64,000 nt of DNA from Pandoraea sp. ASV26 (GTDB lineage: Bacteria; Pseudomonadota; Gammaproteobacteria; Burkholderiales; Burkholderiaceae): the NCBI RefSeq assembly GCF_016428915.1, contig NZ_JAELTP010000013.1, positions 20,118-84,117 on the forward strand, read 5' to 3'. Below, piece by piece: positions 8,154-18,283 of the stretch; positions within the stretch are counted from its first letter, which is position 1; every line of letters starts with the position of its first letter. The notes beneath the pieces were generated by a model that did not search any database, had not been told where the DNA came from, and worked only from the letters and a program-made list of their open reading frames with translations. Made by a program: the position numbers and the translations under genes.

Positions 8154-9956
8154 ATGTCCATGCGTACCTCCTACTGCGGTCTGGTGACCGAGCAACAACT
8201 GGGCCAAACGGTCAAGCTTTGTGGCTGGGTCAATCGCCGCCGTGATCACGGCGGGGTCATCTTCATCGACCTGCGCGATCGCGAGGGTCTGGTGCAGGTC
8301 GTGTGCGATCCGGACCGCGCGGAGATGTTCAAGGCCGCCGAAGGCCTGCGCAATGAATTCTGCGTGCAGATTACGGGCCTCGTGCGCAGCCGTCCGGCCG
8401 GCACCGAGAACGCCAACCTGACGAGCGGCAAGATCGAAGTGCTGTGCCACGAGCTCGAAGTGCTCAACCCGTCGGTCACGCCCCCGTTCCAACTCGACGA
8501 CGAAAACCTGTCGGAAACCACGCGCCTCACGCATCGCGTGCTGGATCTGCGTCGTCCGCAGATGCAATACAACCTGCGCCTGCGCTACAAGGTGGCGATG
8601 GAAGTGCGCAAGTATCTGGACGCACACGGCTTCATCGACATCGAAACCCCGATGCTCACGAAGAGCACCCCGGAAGGCGCGCGCGACTATCTGGTGCCCT
8701 CGCGTGTGAACGCCGGCATGTTCTTCGCGCTGCCGCAGTCGCCGCAGCTCTTCAAGCAGTTGCTGATGGTGGCCGGCTTCGATCGTTACTACCAGATCAC
8801 CAAGTGCTTCCGCGACGAAGACCTGCGCGCCGACCGTCAGCCGGAATTCACGCAGATCGACTGCGAAACCTCGTTCCTCTCGGAGCAGGAAATCCGCGAT
8901 CTGTTCGAGAACATGATCCGTCACGTCTTCAAGGAAGCGATCGGCGTGGAGCTGGACGCCAAGGTGCCGGTCATGGAGTACGCGGAAGCGATGCGTCGCT
9001 TCGGCTCGGACAAGCCCGATCTGCGCGTGAAGCTCGAGTTCACCGAACTGACCGACGTGATGGGCGACGTGGACTTCAAGGTGTTCTCGGTGCCGGCCAC
9101 GACCGAAGGCGGCCGTGTGGTCGCGCTGCGCGTGCCGGGCGGTGCAGAGATCTCGCGTAGCGAAATCGACGCCTACACCGAGTTCGTGAAGATCTACGGC
9201 GCGAAGGGTCTGGCGTGGATCAAGGTCAACGAAGTGGCCAAGGGCCGCGACGGTCTGCAAAGCCCGATCGTCAAAAACCTGCACGACGCTGCGGTGGCCT
9301 CGATTCTCGAGCGCACCGGTGCGCAAGACGGCGACATCATCTTCTTCGGTGCCGATAAGGCCAAGGTCGTCAACGACGGCATCGGCGCGCTGCGTCTGAA
9401 GATCGGTCATTCGGAATTCGGCAAGAGCCACGGCCTGTTCGAAGCCGGCTGGCGTCCGCTGTGGGTCGTCGACTTCCCGATGTTCGAGTACGACGAGGAA
9501 GACGCCCGCTGGGTCGCTTGCCATCACCCGTTCACGAGCCCGAAGGACGAGCACATCGACTACCTCGAGACCGATCCGGGCAAGTGCCTGGCGAAGGCCT
9601 ACGACATGGTGCTCAACGGCTGGGAAATCGGCGGCGGTTCGGTCCGTATCTTCCAGGAAGACGTGCAGAGCAAGGTGTTCCGCGCGCTCAAGCTGGGTGA
9701 GGAAGAAGCCCGCGCGAAGTTCGGCTTCCTGCTCGACGCGCTCCAGTACGGCGCGCCGCCGCACGGCGGTATCGCCTTCGGTCTCGACCGCATCATCACG
9801 ATGATGGCCGGCGCCGATTCGATCCGTGACGTGATCGCGTTCCCGAAGACCCAACGTGCGCAGGATCTGCTCACGCAGGCGCCGTCGCCGGTCGACGAGC
9901 GTCAACTGCGCGAACTGCACATCCGTCTGCGTCAATCGGAAGCGCCGAAGGTCTGA
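8154..9956 (+). CDS. aspS: Aspartate--tRNA ligase
   Basis: 600-aa class IIb aminoacyl-tRNA synthetase that charges tRNA-Asp (or tRNA-Asp and tRNA-Asn if non-discriminating). An N-terminal OB-fold anticodon-binding domain (about 1-110) is followed by the catalytic core with motif 2 ([20 protein letters not shown]), the bacterial GAD insertion (about 290-420), and motif 3 (GIAFGLDRI). The start is ATG 8154 (MSMRTSYCG); upstream in-frame TTG codons overlap the DUF502 gene. Whether it is discriminating cannot be decided here because gatCAB is outside the window. A strong terminator follows. Confidence 0.98.
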   Translation: MSMRTSYCGLVTEQQLGQTVKLCGWVNRRRDHGGVIFIDLRDREGLVQVVCDPDRAEMFKAAEGLRNEFCVQITGLVRSRPAGTENANLTSGKIEVLCHELEVLNPSVTPPFQLDDENLSETTRLTHRVLDLRRPQMQYNLRLRYKVAMEVRKYLDAHGFIDIETPMLTKSTPEGARDYLVPSRVNAGMFFALPQSPQLFKQLLMVAGFDRYYQITKCFRDEDLRADRQPEFTQIDCETSFLSEQEIRDLFENMIRHVFKEAIGVELDAKVPVMEYAEAMRRFGSDKPDLRVKLEFTELTDVMGDVDFKVFSVPATTEGGRVVALRVPGGAEISRSEIDAYTEFVKIYGAKGLAWIKVNEVAKGRDGLQSPIVKNLHDAAVASILERTGAQDGDIIFFGADKAKVVNDGIGALRLKIGHSEFGKSHGLFEAGWRPLWVVDFPMFEYDEEDARWVACHHPFTSPKDEHIDYLETDPGKCLAKAYDMVLNGWEIGGGSVRIFQEDVQSKVFRALKLGEEEARAKFGFLLDALQYGAPPHGGIAFGLDRIITMMAGADSIRDVIAFPKTQRAQDLLTQAPSPVDERQLRELHIRLRQSEAPKV

Positions 9957-10002
9957 CGGCAAACACGGTGCAGCACCGGCCTTTGCCGGTCTGCCGATCT
10001 CG

Positions 10003-10040
10003 AACCCCCTGCGCCGCAAGGCGAGGGGGTTTTTGTTTTT
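10003..10040 (+). terminator. Rho-independent terminator after aspS
   Basis: AACCCCCT / AGGGGGTT outer stem (10003-10010, 10024-10031) with an inner CGCC-GCAA-GGCG hairpin, followed by TTTTTGTTTTTT. Confidence 0.9.
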
Positions 10041-10320
10041 TGGGCAGGACGATGATCGTCGGCGCTCAAGCCGGCGTGCCGTGAGATCGCGCAGTGTCGT
10101 TCGCCTGCAAGGCTCGCGATGACTGGGATGGCCGGACGATCGGCCAGTCGTCGCGCAAGCGTCGGTCGACCACGCCGTGCGTCGAGGCGTTGCAGTCGGA
10201 TGGGCGGCTGGGCGGATAGGTGGGATTTCAGCCACGATACAGCGCAATTGCCCATTACAATGAGCCGTTGTCGCCGGTTTTCAGTCGTTTTCCTGTCGAA
10301 TTCAAGCCATCGCCGCCTGC
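10041..10320. other. Intergenic region before nudB
   Basis: 280 bases after the aspS terminator with no supported gene. A TACAAT hexamer at 10256-10261, about 60 bases upstream of nudB, could be its -10 box; I see no matching -35. Short frames here have no homology signal. Confidence 0.4.
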
Positions 10321-10785
10321 ATGAAGCCCTTCAAAATTCCCGAATCCGTGCTTGTCGTGATCTATACGCCGGCGCTCGACGTGCTGCTCATCAAGCGCGC
10401 CGATGCCGAGAACTTCTGGCAATCGGTCACCGGCAGCAAGGATCGGCTCGACGAGCCGCTTATCGAGACGGCCGCGCGCGAGGTGTTCGAGGAGACCGGC
10501 ATCCGCGTGGCGGACGGGACTGCGATACCTGCCTCCGCCCTGACCGACTGGCAGCACGAGATTCAGTACGACATCTATGCGCGATGGGCGCATCGCTATG
10601 CCCCCGGGGTCACGCGCAACACGGAGCACTGGTTCGGTCTGTGTGTGCCCGAGAACACCACGGTGACGCTCTCCCCGCGCGAGCATGTCGCCTATGCCTG
10701 GCTGCCGTGGGAAGCGGCTGCGGCGCGTTGTTTCTCCCCGTCGAACGGCGATGCCATCCGGCAACTGCCGATGCGCGTGCGCTAG
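10321..10785 (+). CDS. nudB: Dihydroneopterin triphosphate diphosphatase (Nudix)
   Basis: 154-aa Nudix hydrolase of the NudB type, which removes pyrophosphate from dihydroneopterin triphosphate in folate synthesis. The Nudix box lies at about residues 38-61 (TGSKDRLDEP, then REVFEETGI with R53, E54, E57, E58). The spacing between Gly38 and Glu45 is one residue longer than the textbook GX5E pattern. It lies after aspS and 18 bases before clsB, a common betaproteobacterial order. Confidence 0.87.
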   Translation: MKPFKIPESVLVVIYTPALDVLLIKRADAENFWQSVTGSKDRLDEPLIETAAREVFEETGIRVADGTAIPASALTDWQHEIQYDIYARWAHRYAPGVTRNTEHWFGLCVPENTTVTLSPREHVAYAWLPWEAAAARCFSPSNGDAIRQLPMRVR

Positions 10786-10803
10786 CCGCTGCACCGCGCG
10801 CGG

Positions 10804-11961
10804 ATGGGCAAGTACCTGCCGTTTTCCCACAATAACGATCTGACGCTGCTCTATCAGGGGCAGCACTACTTCACTGCGCTCATCGCGGCGATCGACAGCG
10901 CCACACGCGAAGTGGCGCTCGAGACGTACATCTTCGAAGACGACGAGGCCGGGCGTAATGTGTCGGCCGCGCTGCAACGCGCGGCGCAACGCGGGGTCGC
11001 GGTGCGTGTCATCACCGACGGTCTCGGCACGAGCCGTCGCCTGCCTTGCTTTGCCGACTGGCGAGAGGCCGGGGTGATGCATCGCATCTACAATCCGCAT
11101 CTGTTCGGCAAGTTCGGTTTCTCGCGCACGCACCGCAAGCTCGCCATCATCGATCACGAGGTGGCGTTCGTCGGCGGCATCAACATCATCGATGACTTCA
11201 ACGGCGGAGGCGGCACGCGCATGAGCGATGCGCGCTGGGACTTTGCCGTGCAATGCCGTGGCCCCATCGTCGCCGACATCGCCATCGCGTTTCACATTCA
11301 ATGGCTGCGTCTCGCGCCGGGGTATCTGGGCACGCCATTCCGTCTTCGGCGTCGCGGACAGCGCGGACGTTTGCGCGCCCCTTACGCCGGTCAGGCCGCG
11401 TTCGTGGCACGCGACAATCTGCACAATCGCCGCGCCGTGGAGAAGGCCTATCTGAGGGCGCTGGGTCGCGCGCGTCAGGAGGTGTGGCTCGCGAATCCCT
11501 ACTTCGTGCCCGGCCGACGACTGCGGCGCGCTCTGACGCAGGCGGCCCGGCGCGGCGTATCGGTGCATCTGCTGATCGGTCGCAAGGAATTCCGTCTGCT
11601 CGACACGGCGGTGCCCTGGCTGTACGCCAAGCTGCTCGACGCCGGTGTACGCATCGCCGAGTACGACATGCGTCAACTGCATGGCAAGGTGGCCGTGGTC
11701 GATGATGTCTGGGCGACGGTCGGCTCGTCCAATCTCGACGCCTTGTCCCTGTTCCTGAATCACGAGGCCAATGTCGTCGTGCTCGACGACCCGCTGGTCA
11801 TCCAGTTGCGCGACCACATCCGCAAGGCGTTTGCCGAGGCGCGTCTCATCGACCCCGACCGGTACGGCGCACGCTCGCGCTGGCGGCGCTTTCGCCAGTG
11901 GATGGCCTACCGGCTCTATCGCTTCGTGATGCAACTGCTTACGCGTGGCAAGTACGACTGA
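10804..11961 (+). CDS. clsB: Cardiolipin synthase B-type phospholipase D family protein
   Basis: 385-aa protein with two HKD catalytic motifs: HRKLAIIDHEVAFVGG at about residue 110 and HGKVAVVDDVWATVGSSN at about residue 292, the signature of PLD-superfamily cardiolipin synthases. It lacks the two N-terminal transmembrane helices of ClsA, which fits ClsB. A very basic C terminus (SRWRRFRQW, LYRFVMQLL) probably contacts the membrane. Expected reaction: joining phosphatidylglycerol with another phospholipid to form cardiolipin. It starts 18 bases after nudB, probably in one transcript. Confidence 0.9.
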   Translation: MGKYLPFSHNNDLTLLYQGQHYFTALIAAIDSATREVALETYIFEDDEAGRNVSAALQRAAQRGVAVRVITDGLGTSRRLPCFADWREAGVMHRIYNPHLFGKFGFSRTHRKLAIIDHEVAFVGGINIIDDFNGGGGTRMSDARWDFAVQCRGPIVADIAIAFHIQWLRLAPGYLGTPFRLRRRGQRGRLRAPYAGQAAFVARDNLHNRRAVEKAYLRALGRARQEVWLANPYFVPGRRLRRALTQAARRGVSVHLLIGRKEFRLLDTAVPWLYAKLLDAGVRIAEYDMRQLHGKVAVVDDVWATVGSSNLDALSLFLNHEANVVVLDDPLVIQLRDHIRKAFAEARLIDPDRYGARSRWRRFRQWMAYRLYRFVMQLLTRGKYD

Positions 11962-12111
11962 TGCCGGGCCCCATGCGGGCGAATTCCCCTGCACCCCCGA
12001 TCTCGGCCGGGCCCTTTACCGACGCCGCCGAAGCCCCTCCCGCCCACGATACCGATTAGGTATTCCGATCTAATAAATTCCTTGTTCGCCCATGGGCGTC
12101 CCCCAATAATA

Positions 12112-12123
12112 GGACGGCCGTTC
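12112..12123. promoter_or_regulatory. Candidate TetR operator upstream of the fatty-acid cluster
   Basis: GGACGGCCGTTC is a near-perfect 12-bp palindrome (one mismatched pair around an ACGGCCGT core), in the AT-rich stretch 40 bases upstream of the TetR gene. The position suits autoregulation; no second copy is seen before the acyl-CoA dehydrogenase gene. Confidence 0.4.
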
Positions 12124-12162
12124 GATTTTTTGGTTAGCATCGAGGAACGGATAACGATAGCG

Positions 12163-12768
12163 ATGCCAATACACATGCGAAAGGGTGAACAGACACGTGC
12201 CGCAATCCTGAATGTCGCGCTGGAACTGGCGGGGCGGGATGGACTCGAGGGGCTGACGATCGGCTTGCTGGCCGATCGTATGCAAATGAGCAAAAGCGGC
12301 GTCTTCGCGCACTTCGGTTCGCGCGAAGACTTGCAGATCGAAGTGCTGCGCGAATATCACCGGCGCTTCGAGCAAGAGGTGTTCGCTCCCAGCATGGAAG
12401 TGCCGCGCGGCCTGCCGCGACTCAGAGCCCTGGTGGATCGCTGGATGGACAAGCGCATTCGCGAGGTGACGACGGGTTGCATTTACATCAGCGGTGCCGT
12501 CGAGTATGACGATCGCGCGGCCAGCCCGGTGCGCGAAGCCTTGGTGAAGAGCGTGCGGTTGTGGCGATCCGCCCTGCTGCGCGCCATCACGCAAGCGAAG
12601 GAGGAGGGACATCTGCGTGTGGACACCGATCCGCGCCTGATGCTCTTTGAAATGTACAGCCTGACACTCGGCCTGCATCACGACGCGCGCTTCCTTCGGG
12701 AGCCTGGCGCCGTCGACATGACCCGGGTGGCACTGGAAAAACTGATTTCGTCTTATCAGCGCGGGTGA
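12163..12768 (+). CDS. TetR/AcrR family transcriptional regulator
   Basis: 201-aa repressor-type protein. The N-terminal helix-turn-helix spans about residues 10-55 (TRAAILNVALELAG, LLADRMQMSKSGVFAHFGSRE), followed by a helical ligand domain with a TetR C-terminal segment (LFEMYSLTLGLHHDARF). Immediate upstream linkage to an acyl-CoA dehydrogenase, a beta-oxidation multienzyme and a thiolase suggests it senses an acyl-CoA or fatty acid; that is inference from context. ATG 12163 is chosen because it precedes the HTH by a normal distance; upstream in-frame codons run into the promoter. It is separated by 48 bases from the dehydrogenase gene. Confidence 0.87.
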   Translation: MPIHMRKGEQTRAAILNVALELAGRDGLEGLTIGLLADRMQMSKSGVFAHFGSREDLQIEVLREYHRRFEQEVFAPSMEVPRGLPRLRALVDRWMDKRIREVTTGCIYISGAVEYDDRAASPVREALVKSVRLWRSALLRAITQAKEEGHLRVDTDPRLMLFEMYSLTLGLHHDARFLREPGAVDMTRVALEKLISSYQRG

Positions 12769-12816
12769 GGCGCGAGCCGTCCGCGATTCGATTCGATTTG
12801 TTCGGAGGAGTAGGTC

Positions 12817-14604
12817 ATGGGACAGTACAACGCGCCGCTGCGCGACATGCAATTCGTGATGCACGAGCTGCTGGGCGTGGAAAACGAATTGAAGGCATTG
12901 CCGAAACACGCGGACATCGATGCCGACACCATCAATCAGGTGCTCGAAGAAGCCGGCAAGTTCTGTAGCGAAGTGGTCTTCCCGCTCAATCAGGTGGGCG
13001 ATCGCGAGGGCTGCAAGTACGAAGGCGATGGCGTTGTCACCACGCCCACCGGTTTCAAGCAAGCCTATGCCCAGTACGTCGAGGCCGGCTGGCCCGCACT
13101 GGCGTGCGATCCCGAGTTCGGCGGTCAAGGTCTGCCGCAGGTCATCAACAATGCCCTGTACGAAATGCTGAATTCGGCCAATCAGGCATGGACGATGTAT
13201 CCCGGCCTGTCGCACGGCGCTTACGAGTGCCTGCACGCCCATGGCACCCCCGAGCAACAAGCCACCTATCTGCCGAAGATCGTCTCGGGCGAGTGGACCG
13301 GCACGATGTGCCTGACCGAGCCGCACTGCGGCACTGACCTCGGCATGCTGCGCACGAAGGCCGAGCCGAACGGCGACGGTTCGTACGCCATCTCCGGCAC
13401 GAAGATCTTCATCTCCGCTGGCGAGCACGACATGGCCGCCAACATCATTCACCTCGTGCTGGCACGTCTGCCGGATGCGCCCCCGGGAACCAAGGGCATC
13501 TCGCTGTTCGTCGTGCCGAAGTTCATTCCCGACGCGAACGGCGCACCGGGCGAGCGCAACGGTATCAAGTGCGGCTCGATCGAACACAAGATGGGCATTC
13601 ACGGCAATGCCACCTGCGTGATGAACCTCGACGGCGCCAAAGGCTGGCTCGTCGGTGAACCGAACAAAGGCCTGAACGCCATGTTCGTGATGATGAACGC
13701 CGCGCGTCAGGGCGTTGGCATGCAGGGTCTGGGCCTGACGGAAGTCGCTTATCAGAACTCGCTGGCGTACGCGAAGGAACGCATTCAGATGCGCTCGCTC
13801 ACCGGCCCGAAGGCACCGGACAAGCCGGCCGATCCGATCATCGTGCATCCGGACGTGCGCCGCATGCTGCTCACGCAAAAGGCCTATGTGGAAGGTGGCC
13901 GCGCGTTCTCGTACTGGACGGCGTTGCAGATCGACAAGGAACTGGCGCATGGCGACGAAGCCGAGCGCCGCGAAGCCGCCGATCTGGTCGCGCTGCTCAC
14001 GCCGATCATCAAGGCTTTCCTGACCGACAACGCGTTCGAGTGCACGAACCACGCGTTGCAGATCTACGGTGGTCACGGCTATATCGCCGAGTGGGGCATG
14101 GAGCAATACGTGCGTGATGCGCGTATCAACATGATCTACGAGGGCACCAACTCGATTCAGGCACTCGACCTGCTGGGCCGCAAGGTGCTCGGCGACATGG
14201 GCGCGAAGCTCAAGAAGTTCGGCAAACTCGTGCAGGACTTCGTGGAAGCCGAAGGCGTGAAGGAGGAAATGCAGGAGTTCGTCAATCCGCTCGCGGACAT
14301 CGGCGACAAGGTCCAGAAGCTGACGATGGAAATCGGCATGAAGGCGATGGCCAACCCGGACGAAGTCGGTGCGGCTGCCGTGCCGTATCAGCGTGTGGTC
14401 GGGCATCTCGTGTTCGCCTACTTCTGGGCTCGCATGGCACGTATCGCGCTCGACAAGCAAGGCAGCGGCGACAAGTTCTACGAGTCGAAGCTTGCCACCG
14501 CGCGGTTCTACTTCGCCAAGCTGCTGCCGGAGACCGCGTATCACATCCGCGTAGCTCGCGCTGGCGCGAAGACGCAAATGGAAGTCGACGTCGACCTGTT
14601 CTGA
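12817..14604 (+). CDS. Acyl-CoA dehydrogenase with C-terminal extension
   Basis: 595-aa FAD-dependent enzyme for the first step of beta-oxidation (acyl-CoA to trans-2-enoyl-CoA). Visible are the N-terminal helical domain, the flavin/substrate segment MCLTEPHCGTDLG, QIYGGHGYIAEWGMEQ, and the catalytic glutamate in MIYEGTNSIQ at about residue 442. The last ~125 residues are the additional acyl-CoA dehydrogenase C-terminal domain found in this long bacterial class. A strong GGAGGAG precedes the ATG. Downstream, 17 bases away, is the multifunctional beta-oxidation gene. Confidence 0.93.
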   Translation: MGQYNAPLRDMQFVMHELLGVENELKALPKHADIDADTINQVLEEAGKFCSEVVFPLNQVGDREGCKYEGDGVVTTPTGFKQAYAQYVEAGWPALACDPEFGGQGLPQVINNALYEMLNSANQAWTMYPGLSHGAYECLHAHGTPEQQATYLPKIVSGEWTGTMCLTEPHCGTDLGMLRTKAEPNGDGSYAISGTKIFISAGEHDMAANIIHLVLARLPDAPPGTKGISLFVVPKFIPDANGAPGERNGIKCGSIEHKMGIHGNATCVMNLDGAKGWLVGEPNKGLNAMFVMMNAARQGVGMQGLGLTEVAYQNSLAYAKERIQMRSLTGPKAPDKPADPIIVHPDVRRMLLTQKAYVEGGRAFSYWTALQIDKELAHGDEAERREAADLVALLTPIIKAFLTDNAFECTNHALQIYGGHGYIAEWGMEQYVRDARINMIYEGTNSIQALDLLGRKVLGDMGAKLKKFGKLVQDFVEAEGVKEEMQEFVNPLADIGDKVQKLTMEIGMKAMANPDEVGAAAVPYQRVVGHLVFAYFWARMARIALDKQGSGDKFYESKLATARFYFAKLLPETAYHIRVARAGAKTQMEVDVDLF

Positions 14605-14621
14605 GAGCGGAGGAGATCACT

Positions 14622-17066
14622 GTGAGCCAAACCAATAAACCCCTGGTCGTACGCAAGGTCGCCGTGCTCGGCGCCGGCGTGATGGGTGCGCAGATCGCTG
14701 CCCACCTCGTCAACGCGAAAGTGCCCGTCGTGCTGTTCGATCTGCCGGCCAAGGAAGGCCCGAAGAACGGCATCGTCACGCGTGCCATCGACGGCCTGAA
14801 GAAGCTGAGCCCCGCGCCGTTCGCCGACAAGGCCGACGCGCAATACATCGAGACGGCGAACTACGAAGACGATATCGAGAAGCTCGCCGGCTGCGACCTG
14901 GTGATCGAAGCGATCGCCGAGCGCATGGACTGGAAGCACGACCTGTACAAGAAGGTCTCGCCGCATCTGGCCAAGCACGCGATCTTCGCTTCGAACACGT
15001 CGGGTCTGTCGATCACCGAACTCTCGGAAGGCTTCGACGCCGACCTGAAGTCGCGCTTCTGCGGCGTGCACTTCTTCAACCCGCCGCGCTACATGCATCT
15101 GGTCGAGCTGATTCCGACCGCGACCACCGATCCGGCGATTCTCGACCAGCTCGAAACGTTCCTCACGTCCACGCTCGGCAAGGGTGTGGTACGAGCGAAG
15201 GACACGCCGAACTTCATCGCCAACCGCGTCGGGGTGTTCTCGATTCTGGCGGTGTTCGCCGAAGCGCAGAAGTACGGCATTCCGTTCGATGTCGTCGACG
15301 ACCTGACCGGCAGCAAGCTCGGCCGCGCCAAGTCGGCCACGTTCCGCACGGCCGACGTGGTCGGTCTGGACACGATGGCGCACGTCATCAAGACGATGCA
15401 GGACAACCTCAAGGACGACCCGTTCGCACCGGCCTACGCCACTCCGGCGGTGCTCAAGGCGCTGGTCGAGAAGGGCGCACTGGGTCAGAAGACCGGCGCC
15501 GGTTTCTACAAGAAGGAAGGCAAGGTCATCAAGGTGCTCGACCCGCAATCGGGCGAGTACGTCGAGTCGGGCAAGAAGGCCGACGAGATGGTCGTGCGCA
15601 TTCTGAAGAAGGCCCCGGCCGAGCGTCTGCGTCTGTTGCGCGAATCGACCAACCCGCAAGCCCAGTTCCTGTGGGCCGTGTTCCGCGACGTGTTCCACTA
15701 CATCGGCGTGTATCTCGAGCAGATCGCCGACAACGCGCGTGAAGTGGACTTCGCGATCCGTTGGGGCTTCGGCTGGAGCACCGGTCCGTTCGAGGACTGG
15801 CAGGCCGCTGGCTGGAAGGACATCGCCCAATGGGTGCAGGAAGACATCGACGCGGGCAAGGCACTGTCGAGCGCACCGCTGCCCAAGTGGGTGACGAGCG
15901 GCAAGGTCGCCGAGGCAGGCGGTGTGCACACGGCTGAGGGCTCGTATGCCCCGGCCAGGGACGCCTTCGTGCCGCGCAGCACGCTGCCGGTGTACCAGCG
16001 TCAGGTGTTCCCGGCGGCGCTCGTGGGTGGCGCCGGCGCCGACCCGCGCAAGTTCGGCAAGACCATCGAAGAGAACGACGCCGTGCGCGTGTGGGTCGAT
16101 GACACCCCGGGCCAGGACGACGTGCTCATCGTCTCGTTCAAGTCGAAGATGAATACGATCGGGCCGGATGTCATCGACGGTCTGACCCGCGCCATCGATC
16201 TGGCCGAGCAGCAGTATCGCGCCGTGGTCGTGTGGCAGCCGACGTCGCTGCAACTCGGCGCACCGGGCGGTCCGTTCTCGGCCGGTGCCGATCTGGCCGC
16301 CGCCATGCCGGCGTTCATGATGGGCGGGGCAAAGGGCATCGAGCCGTTCATCAAGAAATTCCAGGACGGCATGATGCGCGTGAAGTACGCGCAGGTACCG
16401 GTCGTCTCGGCGGTCTCCGGCATTGCGCTGGGCGGGGGATGCGAGCTGCTGCTGCATAGCGCCAAGCGTGTGGCGGCGCTCGAGAGCTACATCGGTCTCG
16501 TGGAAGTCGGCGTGGGTCTGGTGCCGGCCGGTGGCGGTCTGAAGGAAGCCGCGATTCGCGCGGCCGACGCCGCGAATGCGGCAGGCAGCGTGCAGTACCT
16601 CCAGTTCGTGACCAAGTCGTTCACCAACGCGGCCATGGCGAAGGTCTCGGCCTCGGCGCTCGACGCCCGCGACATGGGCTACCTGAAGCCGACGGACACC
16701 ATCGTCTACAACGTGCACGAATTGCTGTCGGTCGCCCGCAACGAAGCGCGCGCACTGGCCGTGGCCGGGTATCGTCCGCCGCTCAAGCCGGCCGGCATTC
16801 CGGTCGCAGGGCGCTCAGGCGTCTCGACGATCAAGGCGCAGCTTGTGAACATGCGTGACGGCAATTTCATTTCGGCGCACGACTTCCTGATCGCCTCGCG
16901 TATTGCCGAAGCCGTGTGCGGCGGCGACGTGGAAGCCGGCAGCCTCGTGAACGAAGAGTGGCTGCTGGCGCTCGAGCGTCGCGCCTTCATCGACCTGCTG
17001 GGCACGTCGAAGACCCAGGAACGCATCATGGGCATGCTGCAAACCGGCAAGCCGGTGCGCAACTAA
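14622..17066 (+). CDS. 3-hydroxyacyl-CoA dehydrogenase/enoyl-CoA hydratase fusion (FadN-like)
   Basis: 814-aa bifunctional enzyme for steps two and three of beta-oxidation. The NAD-binding domain is N-terminal (VLGAGVMGAQIAAHL, about 15-30), followed by the C-terminal dehydrogenase domains (FCGVHFFNPPRYMHLVEL; NFIANRVG). The crotonase domain comes later (about 490-700: FSAGADLAAAM; GIALGGGCELLLH). This order is the reverse of FadB/FadJ and matches the B. subtilis FadN type. The start is GTG at 14622 behind GGAGGAG. It is followed 17 bases later by its thiolase partner. Confidence 0.92.
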   Translation: MSQTNKPLVVRKVAVLGAGVMGAQIAAHLVNAKVPVVLFDLPAKEGPKNGIVTRAIDGLKKLSPAPFADKADAQYIETANYEDDIEKLAGCDLVIEAIAERMDWKHDLYKKVSPHLAKHAIFASNTSGLSITELSEGFDADLKSRFCGVHFFNPPRYMHLVELIPTATTDPAILDQLETFLTSTLGKGVVRAKDTPNFIANRVGVFSILAVFAEAQKYGIPFDVVDDLTGSKLGRAKSATFRTADVVGLDTMAHVIKTMQDNLKDDPFAPAYATPAVLKALVEKGALGQKTGAGFYKKEGKVIKVLDPQSGEYVESGKKADEMVVRILKKAPAERLRLLRESTNPQAQFLWAVFRDVFHYIGVYLEQIADNAREVDFAIRWGFGWSTGPFEDWQAAGWKDIAQWVQEDIDAGKALSSAPLPKWVTSGKVAEAGGVHTAEGSYAPARDAFVPRSTLPVYQRQVFPAALVGGAGADPRKFGKTIEENDAVRVWVDDTPGQDDVLIVSFKSKMNTIGPDVIDGLTRAIDLAEQQYRAVVVWQPTSLQLGAPGGPFSAGADLAAAMPAFMMGGAKGIEPFIKKFQDGMMRVKYAQVPVVSAVSGIALGGGCELLLHSAKRVAALESYIGLVEVGVGLVPAGGGLKEAAIRAADAANAAGSVQYLQFVTKSFTNAAMAKVSASALDARDMGYLKPTDTIVYNVHELLSVARNEARALAVAGYRPPLKPAGIPVAGRSGVSTIKAQLVNMRDGNFISAHDFLIASRIAEAVCGGDVEAGSLVNEEWLLALERRAFIDLLGTSKTQERIMGMLQTGKPVRN

Positions 17067-17083
17067 GCCGATCGGAGACAGAG

Positions 17084-18283
17084 ATGAGCAAACAACTGCA
17101 AGACGCCTATATCGTTGCCGCCACGCGTGCGCCGATCGGCAAGGCACCCAAGGGCAGCTACAAGAACACCCGTCCGGACGACCTGCTCGCGACCATCCTC
17201 AAGAGCACGCTCGCGCAGGTGCCGGATCTCGATCCGAAGGTGATCGAAGACGCGATCATCGGCTGCGCCATTCCCGAAGCGCAGCAGGGCCTGAACGTGG
17301 CGCGTATCAGCGCGCTGCTCTCGGGCCTGCCGAACACGGTGGGCGGCGTGACCGTCAACCGCTTCTGCGCCTCGGGCCTCACGGCGCTCGCCATGGCGGC
17401 CGACCGCATTCGTGTGGGCGAAGCCGACGCGATGTTCGCCGGCGGCGTGGAGAGCATGAGCATGGTGCCGATGATGGGCAACACGCCGTCGCTCTCGCCG
17501 TCGATCTTCGAGCGCGACGAGAACGTGGGCATCGCTTACGGCATGGGGCTGACGGCCGAGAAGGTCGCGCAGCAGTGGGGCGTGACGCGCGAGGCGCAGG
17601 ACGCCTTCGCGCTGGCGTCGCACCAGAAGGCGATCAAGGCGCAGCAGAGCGGCGAGTTCACCAACGAGATCACGCCGATCGAGATCGTCGAACGATTCCC
17701 GAATCTGGCGACGGGCGAAGTGTCGATCAAGACGCGCACGCTCTCGCTCGACGAAGGCCCGCGTCCCGATACGTCGATCGAAGGGCTGGCCAAGCTGCGC
17801 CCGGTGTTCGCGAACAAGGGATCGGTCACGGCCGGCAATAGCTCGCAGACCTCGGATGGCGCCGGTGCGCTGCTCGTCGTGAGCGAGAAGATCCTCAAGC
17901 AGTTCAACCTCACGCCGCTCGCGCGTTTCGTGTCGTTCGCCGTGCGCGGTGTGCCGCCGGAGATCATGGGCATCGGTCCGAAGGAAGCCATTCCGGCCGC
18001 GCTGCGCGCCGCCGGGCTGACGCAGGATCAGATGGACTGGATCGAACTGAACGAAGCGTTCGCGGCGCAAGCGCTGGCCGTCATCAAGGATCTGGATCTC
18101 GACACCAGCAAGGTCAACCCGATGGGCGGCGCGATTGCCCTGGGCCACCCGCTGGGCGCGACCGGTGCGGTGCGGGCGGCGACGGTGGTGCACGCGCTGC
18201 GTCGTCACAACCTGAAGTACGGCATGGTGACGATGTGCGTGGGGACCGGCATGGGCGCTGCGGGGATTCTCGAGCGTATGTAA
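17084..18283 (+). CDS. Acetyl-CoA C-acyltransferase (thiolase)
   Basis: 399-aa type I thiolase, last step of beta-oxidation (3-ketoacyl-CoA + CoA to acyl-CoA + acetyl-CoA). Catalytic Cys95 sits in NRFCASGLTAL; NEAFAAQAL, GGAIALGHPLGATG (catalytic His) and the second Cys in MCVGTGMGAAG are all present. The start at ATG 17084 has GGAGACAGAG upstream; the open frame continues further 5' inside the previous gene. It forms an operon with the acyl-CoA dehydrogenase and fusion genes. It could also be called fadA or fadI by homology; I leave the symbol blank. Confidence 0.93.
   Translation: MSKQLQDAYIVAATRAPIGKAPKGSYKNTRPDDLLATILKSTLAQVPDLDPKVIEDAIIGCAIPEAQQGLNVARISALLSGLPNTVGGVTVNRFCASGLTALAMAADRIRVGEADAMFAGGVESMSMVPMMGNTPSLSPSIFERDENVGIAYGMGLTAEKVAQQWGVTREAQDAFALASHQKAIKAQQSGEFTNEITPIEIVERFPNLATGEVSIKTRTLSLDEGPRPDTSIEGLAKLRPVFANKGSVTAGNSSQTSDGAGALLVVSEKILKQFNLTPLARFVSFAVRGVPPEIMGIGPKEAIPAALRAAGLTQDQMDWIELNEAFAAQALAVIKDLDLDTSKVNPMGGAIALGHPLGATGAVRAATVVHALRRHNLKYGMVTMCVGTGMGAAGILERM

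Noticed and set aside
14541..16718. Long minus-strand frame opposite the FadN-like gene
   Set aside because: Shadow of a strongly recognised beta-oxidation enzyme; composition is typical of antisense translation.
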